Assembly (NCBI RefSeq): GCF_000517405.1
Contig: NZ_CP006568.1
Span: forward strand, 1,364,001-1,428,000
Reading direction: 5' to 3'
Length of the DNA: 64,000 nucleotides
From: Candidatus Sodalis pierantonius str. SOPE
Lineage (GTDB): Bacteria; Pseudomonadota; Gammaproteobacteria; Enterobacterales; Enterobacteriaceae
The notes under the pieces were generated by a model. That model saw nothing but the letters and a program-made list of their open reading frames with translations. It was not told the origin of the DNA and searched no databases. Made by a program: the position numbers and the translations under genes. Numbering within the stretch: the stretch's first letter is position 1; each line of letters starts with the position of its first letter. Of the stretch, positions 29,845 through 39,245 are shown piece after piece.

Positions 29845-31143
29845 ATGAAAAAGTTAAAAATAACGCTCGCCTGGCAAATTCTCGTTGCTTTAGTCCTGGG
29901 TATCCTGCTCGGTGCGGTACTCCATAACCAGGGAGAATTACGCGATTGGATGATTGCCAATATTCTTTCGCCGGCCGGGGATATTTTCATCCGCATGATT
30001 AAAATGATCGTGGTGCCCATCGTGGTCGCCACGCTGGTTGTCGGCATTGCCGGTATTGGCGATGCCAAAAAGCTCGGCAGTATCGGATTTAAAACCATCC
30101 TGTATTTCGAGATAATCACGACGCTGGCGATTATTCTGGGAATTACCCTCGCCAATGTCTTTCACCCCGGCCACGGGATTGATATGTCGACACTGGCGGT
30201 GGTGGATATCTCAAAGTACGAACAAACCACCGTTGCAGTGCAGTCCAGCGGCCATAGTCTGGTCGGCACCATTTTGTCGCTTATCCCGGCGAATATTTTT
30301 GCCTCGATGGCCAACGGCGACATGTTGCCGATCATTTTCTTCTCCGTCTTGTTCGGCCTCGGCCTGGCCTCTTTGCCGGAAAATACCCGGGCGCCGCTGT
30401 TAAATGTGTTCAACGCGGTCGCCGAGACGATGTTCAAAGTCACGCATATGGTGATGCGCTATGCGCCGGTGGGGGTTTTTGCGCTGATTTCGGTCACCGT
30501 GGCGACCTTTGGCTTCGCCTCGCTGCTGCCGCTGGCCAAGCTGGTGCTGTTGGTATACGGCGCCATTATCTTTTTTGCCCTGGTGGTGCTGGGGGCCGTG
30601 GCGCGGCTCTGCCGGTTGCGTATCTGGACGCTTATCTGCATTTTGAAGGAAGAGCTGATTCTGGCCTTCTCCACCGCCAGTTCAGAAAGCGTGTTGCCGC
30701 GCATTATCGAAAAAATGGAGGCGTACGGCGCACCGGCGGCGATTACCGGCTTCGTGGTGCCGACGGGGTATTCGTTCAATCTGGACGGGTCGACACTGTA
30801 TCAGAGTATCGCCGCCATTTTCATCGCGCAGCTGTACGGCATTGAACTGTCGCTGGGCCAGGAAGTGGTGCTGGTGCTGACGCTGATGGTCACCTCCAAG
30901 GGCATCGCGGGCGTACCGGGCGTGTCCTTTGTGGTGCTGCTGGCGACGCTTGGCAGCGTGGGCATTTCGCTAGAGGGGCTGGCGTTTATTGCCGGCGTCG
31001 ACCGTATCCTGGATATGGCGCGTACCGCGCTTAACGTTGTGGGGAATGCGCTGGCGGTGCTGGTGATCGCCAAATGGGAAAATCAGTACGACAGCGTGCA
31101 GGCGCTGGCGTATGAGAAAGAGATGTTGGCAACCAAAGACTGA
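29845..31143 (+). CDS. gltP: GltP, proton/glutamate-aspartate symporter
   Basis: 432 residues (E. coli 437) from the ATG at 29845 (MKKLKITLAWQILVALVLG); an upstream ATG at 29827 is possible. Dicarboxylate/cation symporter family: the serine-rich STASSESVLPRIIEKM, NLDGSTLYQ and the MARTALNVVGNALA segment in the last membrane helices are all intact. It imports glutamate and aspartate across the inner membrane with protons, which suits a symbiont fed with host amino acids. Followed by a terminator. Confidence 0.93.
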   Translation: MKKLKITLAWQILVALVLGILLGAVLHNQGELRDWMIANILSPAGDIFIRMIKMIVVPIVVATLVVGIAGIGDAKKLGSIGFKTILYFEIITTLAIILGITLANVFHPGHGIDMSTLAVVDISKYEQTTVAVQSSGHSLVGTILSLIPANIFASMANGDMLPIIFFSVLFGLGLASLPENTRAPLLNVFNAVAETMFKVTHMVMRYAPVGVFALISVTVATFGFASLLPLAKLVLLVYGAIIFFALVVLGAVARLCRLRIWTLICILKEELILAFSTASSESVLPRIIEKMEAYGAPAAITGFVVPTGYSFNLDGSTLYQSIAAIFIAQLYGIELSLGQEVVLVLTLMVTSKGIAGVPGVSFVVLLATLGSVGISLEGLAFIAGVDRILDMARTALNVVGNALAVLVIAKWENQYDSVQALAYEKEMLATKD

Positions 31144-31215
31144 TTTTCGCGCGTCTTTCCGACCCGCGCCCCATGGCGCTATCGGGAGGGGGAATGCCGG
31201 CGCGAAGCAGAGACC

Positions 31216-31251
31216 AAAACGGCCCGATGTTAATGACATCAGGCCGTTTTT
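31216..31251 (+). terminator. Terminator after gltP
   Basis: Interrupted stem AACGGCC-GATG / CATC-GGCCGTT around TTAATGA, ending in TTTTT, about 73 bases after the gltP stop. The A-run on the other side lets it act in both directions. Confidence 0.75.
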
Positions 31252-31339
31252 GTTGGACCGGTAATGAGGTGTCAAGGTGACCCGCGCGGCCAAGGCGGCG
31301 TGGAAAAACCCGCGGATCGACCCAGGTGCGTTGACGCCA

Positions 31340-32000
31340 TCAGCCGCGGCGGTGCAGCAGCTTGTACAGCGCCGGAATGACCAGCATCGACAACAGCGGT
31401 GCGCTGACCATCCCGCCGACCATCGGTGCGGCAATGCGCTGCATCACTTCCAAGCCGCCGCCCCACATGATCGGCAGCAGGCCGGCCATAATGGTCGCAA
31501 CTGTCATGACTTTCGGCCGCACGTGCAGCACCGCGCCCTCGCGAATTGCCGCCAGCAACGCCCGTTCGTCTAACTGACCTTGTTCGTCGCGGTGCTTGAC
31601 CAGCGCGTGGTTAAGATACAGCACCATAATCACGCCGAATTCCGCCGCAACGCCTGTCAGCGCGATAAAGCCCACCGCGGCCGCCACCGACAAATTGTAG
31701 TTCAGCAGATAGAGCAGCCAGACGCCGCCAATCAACGCAAACGGCAGTGTGCCCATGATAAGCAGCGCATCACGTACCCGGTTGAAGGTGATATACAGTA
31801 GAACAAAGATAATCGCCAGCGTGAAAGGCAGTACGATTTTCAGCTTGGCGCTGGCGCGCTCAAGATACTCGAACTGCCCGGACCAACTGAGCGACACCCC
31901 CTGCGGTAGCTTGACCTGTTGCGTCACCGCGCGCTGCATCTCCTCGACGGCCGATTTCAAATCCCGGCCGCGCAGATCGACATAAATCCAGTTCGACAGT
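31340..32000 (-). pseudogene. CusA-like heavy-metal RND efflux pump, C-terminal fragment
   Basis: About 220 codons beginning LSNWIYVDLRGRDL at the IS21 edge and ending LYKLLHRRG at 31340. CusA-family segments are clear: GVSLSWSGQFEYLERA, IALTGVAAEFGVIMVLYLNHA and VLHVRPKVMTVATIMAGLLPIMWG. The other 800 or so residues are absent; beyond the IS cluster the sequence is gpmB. The copper/silver exporter is lost. Confidence 0.88.
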
Positions 32001-32168
32001 TGCTGGTTCCGGTCACATCCGATCACTGATTCCGATTTCACCCGATCACTAATTCTGATTTCATCCGATCACTGATTCCGGTCGCCCGATCAGCGATTCC
32101 GATTCTGTCCGATCGCTCATCTTCTGTTCCGCCATACTCTGGAGACTTTTAGCTTCCGGGGGCATGGC

Positions 32169-33719
32169 ATGGCACGTAAAAAGAAGAAAGTGAGAACGGA
32201 AATGTGCATCTATATTAATGTATTACGTATGAAATTCGAGCAACGTCGCTCGAATCGCACTATCGCAGCAGCGCTCGGCATAGGCTGTACTACCGTGCAC
32301 GATATCCTCGGCCGATTCACGGTAGCTAACCTGGTCTGGCCATTGCCGGCGGAACTGTCCCCCGTCGACCTCGACCGCCTGCTCTATCCCGGCAAATCCG
32401 GAAAAGTTATCAATACCTTACCCAGCTGGCTTGATATCGATACCGAGTTAAGCCGCAAGGGTATGACCAAGCAGCTGCTCTGGATAGAATATCAGTCCGC
32501 CGTGGGCGGTGATGCCATCGGTTACTCACAGTTTTGTGCACTGTTCCGTGACTGGAAAAAGAAGCAGCGGCGTTCCATGCGCATGGAGCACAAGGCTGGC
32601 GAAAAGCTCTTCATCGACTTCTGTGGCCCCACCGTACCTATCGTCAACCCTGCGACCGGTAGCGTACGCCAGGTCGCTATCTTCGTCGCTGCCATGGGCG
32701 TGTCAGGCTATGCGTATATCGAAGCCTGCGAAGGCCAGGACATGGCATCGTGGCTCAACGCCAATAGCCGCTGCCTGCACTTCATGGGTGGGGTTCCGGA
32801 GCTGATGATACCTGATAATCTGCGCAGCGCTGTCAGCACCCCTGACCGCTATGAGCCGGTCATAAACCAGAGCTACCAGGCGCTGGCAAATCACTATGAG
32901 ACAGTGGTGCTACCGGCGCGCCCGAGAAAACCGAAAGACAAGGCGAAGGCAGAATCAACTGTGCAGCTGGTAGAACGCTGGGTTTTGGCCCGGTTGCGTA
33001 AACGTAGGTTCTACTCGCTGGCCGAACTCAACCAGGTGATACGAGAACTCAATCATGAGTTGAATTTGCGCCCGATGCGTCATTACGGCGGACAAAGTCG
33101 CCTTGAACGCTTCGAGCAGCTGGACAAACCGGCTCTTGGGCCTCTACCGCCCACACAATGGGAATACAGTGAGTATCTCGTTGCCCGAGTGGGACCTGAT
33201 TACCACATAGACTACGGCAAAAACTGGTACTCGGTGCCGCATCCGCTGGTTGGCGAGCGCGTTGACGTCATCGCCACCCAACGGCTGGTGCAAATCCACC
33301 ATAAGGGCGTCTGCGTGGCTACGCACCCTCGCAGCGATAACGCCTATAGGCACACGACTCAGGCGGCGCACATGCCGGCTAACCATAAGGGGCAGAGTCA
33401 GTGGACGCCGGAAAGGCTGTGCAGTTGGGCGCTGTCGGTGGGTGTGTGCACACTGAAAGTGGTCGAGTCCATCCAAAAGAGCAAAGCCCATCCAGAGCAG
33501 GCTTACCGCTCTGTGCTGGGGCTACTCAATCTGCAACGGCGCTATGAGACGACGCGACTGGAGAAGGCCTGCGCGCTGGCGTTGGAGAAAGGGTGCATTA
33601 ACCGCTCTTTCATAGCCAACGTATTGAAACACGGTCGTGAAAGTGAGGTCACCCAGGACGGACCCGGCGTATCAATGCTGGTTCACGAAAACCTCCGAGG
33701 TCCGGACAGTTATCACTAA
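32169..33719 (+). CDS. istA: IstA, IS21-family DDE transposase
   Basis: 516 residues, nearly identical to copy 1 (for example K to V at residue 8 and D to G in CEGQDMAS). Catalytic segments FIDFCGPTVPIV, MIPDNLRSAV and KAKAESTV are kept. Just before the start, GGCAT is tandemly duplicated, giving a second out-of-frame ATG at 32164 that might compete for initiation. Confidence 0.93.
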   Translation: MARKKKKVRTEMCIYINVLRMKFEQRRSNRTIAAALGIGCTTVHDILGRFTVANLVWPLPAELSPVDLDRLLYPGKSGKVINTLPSWLDIDTELSRKGMTKQLLWIEYQSAVGGDAIGYSQFCALFRDWKKKQRRSMRMEHKAGEKLFIDFCGPTVPIVNPATGSVRQVAIFVAAMGVSGYAYIEACEGQDMASWLNANSRCLHFMGGVPELMIPDNLRSAVSTPDRYEPVINQSYQALANHYETVVLPARPRKPKDKAKAESTVQLVERWVLARLRKRRFYSLAELNQVIRELNHELNLRPMRHYGGQSRLERFEQLDKPALGPLPPTQWEYSEYLVARVGPDYHIDYGKNWYSVPHPLVGERVDVIATQRLVQIHHKGVCVATHPRSDNAYRHTTQAAHMPANHKGQSQWTPERLCSWALSVGVCTLKVVESIQKSKAHPEQAYRSVLGLLNLQRRYETTRLEKACALALEKGCINRSFIANVLKHGRESEVTQDGPGVSMLVHENLRGPDSYH

Positions 33720-33730
33720 GGAGAATAAAT

Positions 33731-34479
33731 ATGGATACACTGTTAATGGCTCTGCGAGAGTTGAAGTTGTCGGCAATGGTCCAGGCGTTGGAGACGCAAC
33801 GCGAACTCCCGGGGAGTTATGGGGAGCTGGGGTTCGAGGAGCGGTTGTCGCTGATGGTAGAAGCGGAAAATTTGCATAGAAAAAACAACCACATATGCCG
33901 TCTGCGACGGCAATCGCAAATGCGCTTGCAGGCAAAACCGGAAGATATCCGCTATATCCCTAGCCGAGGAGTGACACCGGAACAGATGCGAGATCTGCTA
34001 GGGGGACAATATCTGAAATATCAGAAAAGCATACTCATCACGGGGCCAACAGATACGGGCAAAACCTGGCTCAGTTGTGCGCTTGGTGAGCAGGCATGCC
34101 GGCAGCAATATAGCGTGCGTTACTGGCGAGTGGGTCGGTTGCTGGCCCATCTTCACCAGTGTCAGGTAGACGGGACCTATCTAAAACAGCTAATCAGTTA
34201 GAAAAAATAGAGTTACTGATCTTGGATGACGTGGGCCTAGAATCAATAAGTCCGATGCAGGCAACGATGCTGTTGGAGGTGATGGAAGATCGCTACGACA
34301 AAAGCAGCAGCATCCTGATCAGTCAACTGCCGGTGAAAAAATGGTATGGACTGATAGAAAACCCCACGACAACTGACGCGTTACTCGATCGGTTAGTACA
34401 CCCCAGCTATAGACTGGAACTTAAAGGCGAATCACTACGCAAAGAGCAAGGAGTAGCCAGCACAGGAAAAATAGACTAA
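33731..34479 (+). pseudogene. istB: istB with frameshift and P-loop change
   Basis: Compared with copy 1, one base is lost near 34191-34198 (after TYLKQL), giving an early stop at 34199-34201; the rest continues in another frame from LEKIELLILDDVGLE to 34479. In addition the Walker A motif reads GPTDTGKT instead of GPTGTGKT, which alone should impair ATP binding. This copy would need IstB from elsewhere. Confidence 0.92.
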
Positions 34480-34688
34480 ACCCGAGTCAGAAGATGAGCG
34501 AACACGTGAACGAATATCACTGGAATGGGTGATCGGAAAATATCGGAATAACTGATCGGATGTCGCCGGAACAGCTGATCGGATACGTCGGAATCTGCAA
34601 ACAGCCTGTAGACCCTGTACACGATTCTGTGTAAATGCCTTTTCTCAGAAGTGACCGTCCAGGCGTTCACCGAACTCGATAATAAAGC

Positions 34689-36003
34689 GACCCTGTACAC
34701 GATTCTGTGTAAATGCCTTTTCTCAGAAGTGACCGTCCAGGCGGTCACCGAACTCGATAATAAAGCGGCTCATTGCCATGCGCCAGTCCCTCAAAGGCAT
34801 TGTCCATTTCTGTGAGGCCGCCTGTATCGCCAGCCACACCACCTTTTTCACTGCGTCGTCGGTCGGGAACACCTTGCGCTTTTTGATGGCATGCCGGATC
34901 ACGCTGTTTAACGACTCGATGGCGTTGGTCGTGTAGATCACCTTGCGGATGTCCGTTGGGTAGGCAAAGAACGTGGCCAGATTGGCCCAGTTTGCCTGCC
35001 AGCTTCGACTTATTTGCGGGTAGCGGATGTCCCAGGCACTGGAGAACGCTTCCAGCGCCTGCAAGCCGGCTTCTTCCGTAGGGGCCTGATAGATAGCTTT
35101 CAGGTCGCGGGTGACGGCCTTGTAGTCCTTCCAGGAGACGAACCGCAGGCTGTTGCGCACCATATGTACGATACACAGCTGGAGCCGCGCCTCCGGATAC
35201 ACCGCGTTAATAGCGTCAGGGAAACCTTTCAGCCCGTCTACGCAGGCGATAAGGATATCGTTCAGGCCGCGGTTTTTCAGCTCTGTCAGCACGTTCAGCC
35301 AGAACTTTGCGCCTTCATTTTCGGCCAGCCACATACCTAGCAACTCTTTCTGGCCTTCGATGTTGATGCCCAGCGCCAGGAACACAGATTTGTTGATGAT
35401 GCGGCTGTCCTGCCGGACTTTTAGAACGATACAGTCAAGATAAACAATGGGATAGACTGCATCCAGAGGCCGGTTTTGCCATTCGACAACCTGCTCCATG
35501 ACCGCATCGGTGACCTTTGAGACCAGCGCCGGCGAGACATCGGCGTCATACAGCTCTTTGAACGCGGCGGCGATCTCGCGGGTGGTCATCCCTTTGGCGT
35601 ACAACGATAAAATCTGGTTATCCATCCCGGTAATCCGGGTCTGGTTCTTCTTCACCAGTTGCGGTTCAAAGGAACCGTCACGATCGCGCGGAGTACGCAG
35701 CGCCAGCGGGCCATCGCCAGTGGTAACGGTTTTTGTGGAATAGCCGTTGCGGGCGTTGGTCCCCGGTTTAGGCTGATTTTTATCGTAGCCGAGGTGATGG
35801 GTCATTTCGGCATTGAGAGCTGCTTCGACGCTGATTTTTTTCAGCAGCCGATCGAAGTGACTGAGATCTTCAGGGGTTTTGAGATTTTTGGCCAGTTCGT
35901 TAGCCAGAGCCTGCAACTGTTTTTCGTCCATAAATTAACCTGTTTTTGATGTTGGATTGAACATATCAAAATCAGGCAAATACACAAATTTCTAAACAGG
36001 CTC
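34689..36003 (-). mobile_element. IS256-family element, copy 3, complete (1315 bp), nested in copy 4
   Basis: Complete from GACCCTGTACACG to ...AACAGGCTC with an intact transposase; this is the reference copy for the element in the window. It interrupts copy 4, same orientation, with no 8-bp target duplication at the junctions, unlike copies 1 and 2. Confidence 0.93.
34723..35931 (-). CDS. IS256-family transposase, intact
   Basis: 402 residues, starting MDEKQLQALANELAKNLK and ending FGDRLDGHF. DDE residues of the IS256/MULE type: Asp in YLDCIVLKVRQD, Asp in IACVDGLKGFPDA and Glu in the later TTNAIESLNSVIRHA segment. The only undamaged transposase of this family in the window and the likely source of activity in trans. 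Confidence 0.95.
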   Translation of the reverse strand: MDEKQLQALANELAKNLKTPEDLSHFDRLLKKISVEAALNAEMTHHLGYDKNQPKPGTNARNGYSTKTVTTGDGPLALRTPRDRDGSFEPQLVKKNQTRITGMDNQILSLYAKGMTTREIAAAFKELYDADVSPALVSKVTDAVMEQVVEWQNRPLDAVYPIVYLDCIVLKVRQDSRIINKSVFLALGINIEGQKELLGMWLAENEGAKFWLNVLTELKNRGLNDILIACVDGLKGFPDAINAVYPEARLQLCIVHMVRNSLRFVSWKDYKAVTRDLKAIYQAPTEEAGLQALEAFSSAWDIRYPQISRSWQANWANLATFFAYPTDIRKVIYTTNAIESLNSVIRHAIKKRKVFPTDDAVKKVVWLAIQAASQKWTMPLRDWRMAMSRFIIEFGDRLDGHF

Positions 36004-37167
36004 GCTCATTGCCATGCGCCAGTCCCTCAAAGGCATTGTCCATTTCTGTGAGGCCGCCTGTATCGCCAGCCACACCACCTTTTTCACTGCGTCGTCGGTC
36101 GGGAACACCTTGCGCTTTTTGATGGCATGCCGGATCACGCTGTTTAACGACTCGATGGCGTTGGTCGTGTAGATCACCTTGCGGATGTCCGTTGGGTAGG
36201 CAAAGAACGTGGCCAGATTGGCCCAGTTTGCCTGCCAGCTTCGACTTATTTGCGGGTAGCGGATGTCCCAGGCACTGGAGAATGCTTCCAGCGCCTGCAA
36301 GCCGGCTTCTTCCGTAGGGGCCTGATAGATAGCTTTCAGGTCGCGGGTGACGGCCTTGTAGTCCTTCCAGGAGACGAACCGCAGGCTGTTGCGCACCATA
36401 TGCACGATACACAGCTGGAGCCGCGCCTCCGGATACACCGCGTTAATAGTGTCAGGGAAACCTTTCAGCCCGTCTACGCAGGCGATAAGGATATCGTTCA
36501 GGCCGCGGTTTTTCAGCTCTGTCAGCACGTTCAGCCAGAACTTTGCGCCTTCATTTTCGGCCAGCCACATACCTAGCAACTCTTTCTGGCCTTCGATGTT
36601 GATGCCCAGCGCCAGGAACACAGATTTGTTGATGATGCGGCTGTCCTGCCGGACTTTTAGAACGATACAGTCAAGATAAACAATGGGATAGACTGCATCC
36701 AGAGGCCGGTTTTGCCATTCGACAACCTGCTCCATGACCGCATCGGTGACCTTTGAAACCAGCGCCGGCGAGACATCGGCGTCATACAGCTCTTTGAACG
36801 CGGCGGCGATCTCGCGGGTGGTCATCCCTTTGGCGTACAACGATAAAATCTGGTTATCCATCCCGGTAATCCGGGTCTGGTTCTTCTTCACCAGTTGCGG
36901 TTCAAAGGAACCGTCACGATCGCGCGGAGTACGCAGCGCCAGCGGGCCATCGCCAGTGGTAACGGTTTTTGTGGAATAGCCGTTGCGGGCGTTGGTCCCC
37001 GGTTTAGGCTGATTTTTATCGTAGCCGAGGTGATGGGTCATTTCGGCATTGAGAGCTGCATCGACGCTAATTTTTTTCAGCAGCCGATCGAAGTGACTGA
37101 GATCTTCAGGGGTTTTGAGATTTTTGGCCAGTTCGTTAGCCAGAGCCTGCAACTGTTTTTCGTCCAT
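36004..37167 (-). pseudogene. IS256-family transposase, C-terminus cut by nested copy
   Basis: Starts at 37167 and is identical or nearly so to copy 3 up to RDWRMAMS. There the right terminus of copy 3 supplies EPV and a TAG at 35992. The missing end, about 14 residues, lies in the 78-bp piece at 34611-34688. Catalytic residues are present, so partial activity cannot be ruled out. Confidence 0.88.
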
Positions 37168-37239
37168 AAATTAACCTGTTTTTGATGTTGGATTGAACAT
37201 ATCAAAATCAGGCAAATACACAAATTTCTAAACAGGCTC

Positions 37240-37500
37240 CATGCCGCCCTTAACCACTGCCTGACGTTGCCGGCGGGCAGTACGCCGCTGCTGGTCAGCC
37301 ACGGCATGGCGCTTGGCTGTCTGATAAGCACCGTCTTGGGCCTGCCGGCCTACGCTGAGCGTCGACTCAGGCTGCGTAACTGCTCCCTCTCCCGCATGGA
37401 TTACCAACAAAGCCCGTGGCTGGCGCCTGGCTGGGTGGTGGAAACGGCGGGCGATGTTTCCCATCTGGATATGCCCGCCCTGGATGAGCTGCAGCGTTAA
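37240..37500 (+). pseudogene. gpmB: gpmB 3' fragment (histidine-phosphatase family)
   Basis: 86 codons from the IS256 edge: LVSHGMALGCLISTVLGL, AERRLRLRNCSLSRMDYQ and the end HLDMPALDELQR, closely like the E. coli GpmB C-terminus. The N-terminal half with the catalytic RHG motif is gone. Convergent with rob, as in E. coli. Confidence 0.92.
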
Positions 37501-38374
37501 CGGCGCACTGGAATCAGATATTCGCAGCGGATAGTGTGCGGCAATTCCGCGTCCGGTTTGCGCTCCGGGGGGGGGGGGGAAGAATCGTTCGATATCGCAT
37601 CCCTTGCGGCGCACCAGGCTTTGCGACGGCAGGCAGGTGCCGTACAGCGACAGAATGAAGTCCTGCAGGTCGTGGGGCGGGCCTTGATAAATAAAGCGGG
37701 CGTATTCCCCCCCATCCAGATGAACGGGCTCGCCGCCGTGGACATTTTCCGGCATGTGCTGCGGCTCAATAGCGGTGGTGTAAAGCACCTCCTGTTCATC
37801 CTCTTTCTCCAAGCTTGGTCGGGTATGATTCAGGCCGTACAGCGTCGGCGGCAGACATTTGGCCTCGCCGAGATATTGGCGCCAGAAATGGATGCTCAGC
37901 TCGGTACGGAAGCTGCTGAGCTGCTCCAACGTGCAGGTGTAACTTTGCGTGACGCCGATCAGCTCCATTGCCGGTAGCCGGATGAACTCCGCCTGGGGCA
38001 GCGCGCTTTGATCCAGACGAATCGGCGGTCGGATGCCGGTGGAATCCCACTCTTCTTTGCGGCGATACAGTGCCGGCGTCTGGGCAAATTGTTTCTTGAA
38101 AGCGCGGGTAAAGGTTTGCTGGGAATCAAAACGGTACTGGAGCACGATATCCAGTATTGGCCGGCTCGTCAGCCGCAAGGCCACCGCCGCCTTGGATAAC
38201 CTGCGCGCGCGAATAATAGGCGCCGATGGCGTGGCCGGCCACTTCTTTGAACATACGCTGCAGGTGCCATTTGGAATAGCCCGCTTTGGCGGCGACATTA
38301 TCTAGCGACAGCGGCTGGTCCAGATGGCTATCGAGCCAGCTTAACAGGTCACGGATGATACCGGCTTGATCCAT
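37497..38374 (-). pseudogene. rob: rob, AraC/XylS-family regulator, two frameshifts
   Basis: Start at 38374: MDQAGIIRDLLSWLDSHLDQ, followed by the first HTH (SLDNVAAKAGYSKWHLQRMF). A 1-bp insertion near 38212-38218 (after GHAIGAY) shifts the frame; IRARRLSKAAVALRL through RRKGCDIERFFP continues in the second frame. A run of 13 C on the coding strand (37567-37579) causes a second shift before KPDAELPHTIRCEYLIPVRR. With 12 C the second shift would vanish. Rob activates mar/sox-type stress genes; here it should be inactive. Confidence 0.93.
37567..37579. repeat. 13-base G homopolymer inside rob
   Basis: Thirteen consecutive G (plus strand). The longest homopolymer I noticed in the window and it sits at a reading-frame break in rob. 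Confidence 0.9.
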
Positions 38375-38554
38375 AACAATCCTCAGAAAGCGGTGATGGC
38401 GTCGTTAAAAAAGCGTCGACGCATAATAGTAATATTTTGGCTAACAGGTCGCCAAAGATTTATAAGCTTATTATTGCCAGTTAATATTGACCAGTCCCGC
38501 CGGCGCCCTCGCCCCGGCGGCCTCAATGGGTGCTACAGGAAAATACGCTTAACT

Positions 38555-39037
38555 ATGAATAAAAAAATCGTTCTCGCCCTGATGGGCTACGCCTTCTGCC
38601 TCGGGATGGCCCGGGCCGAGGAGGTCGGTTCCGTCGACACCGTATTTAAGCTGTTCGGCTCCGATCATAAAATCGTGGTGGAAGCGTTTGACGATCCCGA
38701 GGTGCCCAATGTGACCTGCTATCTCAGCCGCGCCAAGACCGGCGGCATCAAAGGCGGCCTCGGCCTGGCGGAAGATACTTCCGATGCGGCGATCTCCTGC
38801 CAGCAAGTGGGGCCAATCACCCTAAGCGACAAGATCAAAAGCCGTCCTGAGCACGGCAGCGTGGTGTTTCAAAAACGCACATCGCTGATTTTCAAACGCC
38901 TACAGGTGGTACGCTTTTATGATCCCAAACGCAACGCGCTGGTGTATCTCTCCTATTCGGATCGGGTGGTGGAGGGTTCGCCCAAAAATGCGCTGAGCGT
39001 GGTGCCGATTATGCCCTGGGGCGAATCGCGTTCGTAG
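38555..39037 (+). CDS. creA: CreA family protein, periplasmic
   Basis: 160 residues (E. coli 157) from the ATG at 38555. Signal peptide MNKKIVLALMGYAFCLGMARAEE; family segments VDTVFKLFGSDHKIVVEAFDDP, VTCYLSRAKTGGIKGGLGLAED and GSVVFQKRTSLIFK. Function unknown. The creBCD genes that follow in E. coli are absent; arcA comes next on the other strand. Intact. Confidence 0.92.
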   Translation: MNKKIVLALMGYAFCLGMARAEEVGSVDTVFKLFGSDHKIVVEAFDDPEVPNVTCYLSRAKTGGIKGGLGLAEDTSDAAISCQQVGPITLSDKIKSRPEHGSVVFQKRTSLIFKRLQVVRFYDPKRNALVYLSYSDRVVEGSPKNALSVVPIMPWGESRS

Positions 39038-39245
39038 CTGCCTTTTCCGGCGCCGTGCGTGCGGCAGCGGCACCACCTGTGCCGGTCACTGCCCGCGCTA
39101 AGGCATTTGGTTGCAAGGGGAACGGGAGCGAGCTGGAGCTATCTGGCGGCAGCCGATGGCGGCGACGGGAAGTCGTTTACCGGTGGGTGAGGAAAAGATC
39201 ATCGGCCGCCCGCCCCACGGGGGAGGGCACCGTTGTCGGTGAAGC

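Larger units (their letters stand above)
32001..34599 (+). mobile_element. IS21-family element, copy 2 (2599 bp)
   Basis: TG...CA termini identical to copy 1. The left end (32001-32168) carries the fuller set of terminal repeats (CCGATCACTGATTCCG-type units). The left flank ACAGT equals the copy 1 duplication sequence; the right flank is AACAGC, so the target duplication is at best imperfect (ACAGT/ACAGC after one extra A). It separates the cusA fragment from IS256 copies, at a rearrangement junction. Confidence 0.93.
34611..37239 (-). mobile_element. IS256-family element, copy 4, split by copy 3
   Basis: Left piece 34611-34688 (78 bp) begins GACCCTGTACACG and stops at ...AATAAAGC; the right piece 36004-37239 continues GCTCATTGCC and ends at the standard right terminus. 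Together 1314 bp, one G short of a full element. A complete second IS256 copy lies between them. The outer flanks (agcctgta, catgccgc) show no duplication. The right end truncates gpmB. Confidence 0.92.

Noticed and set aside
31996..34605. Perfect target duplication for IS21 copy 2
   Set aside because: Left flank ACAGT and right flank AACAGC agree only after shifting one base and with a mismatch, so I do not claim it.
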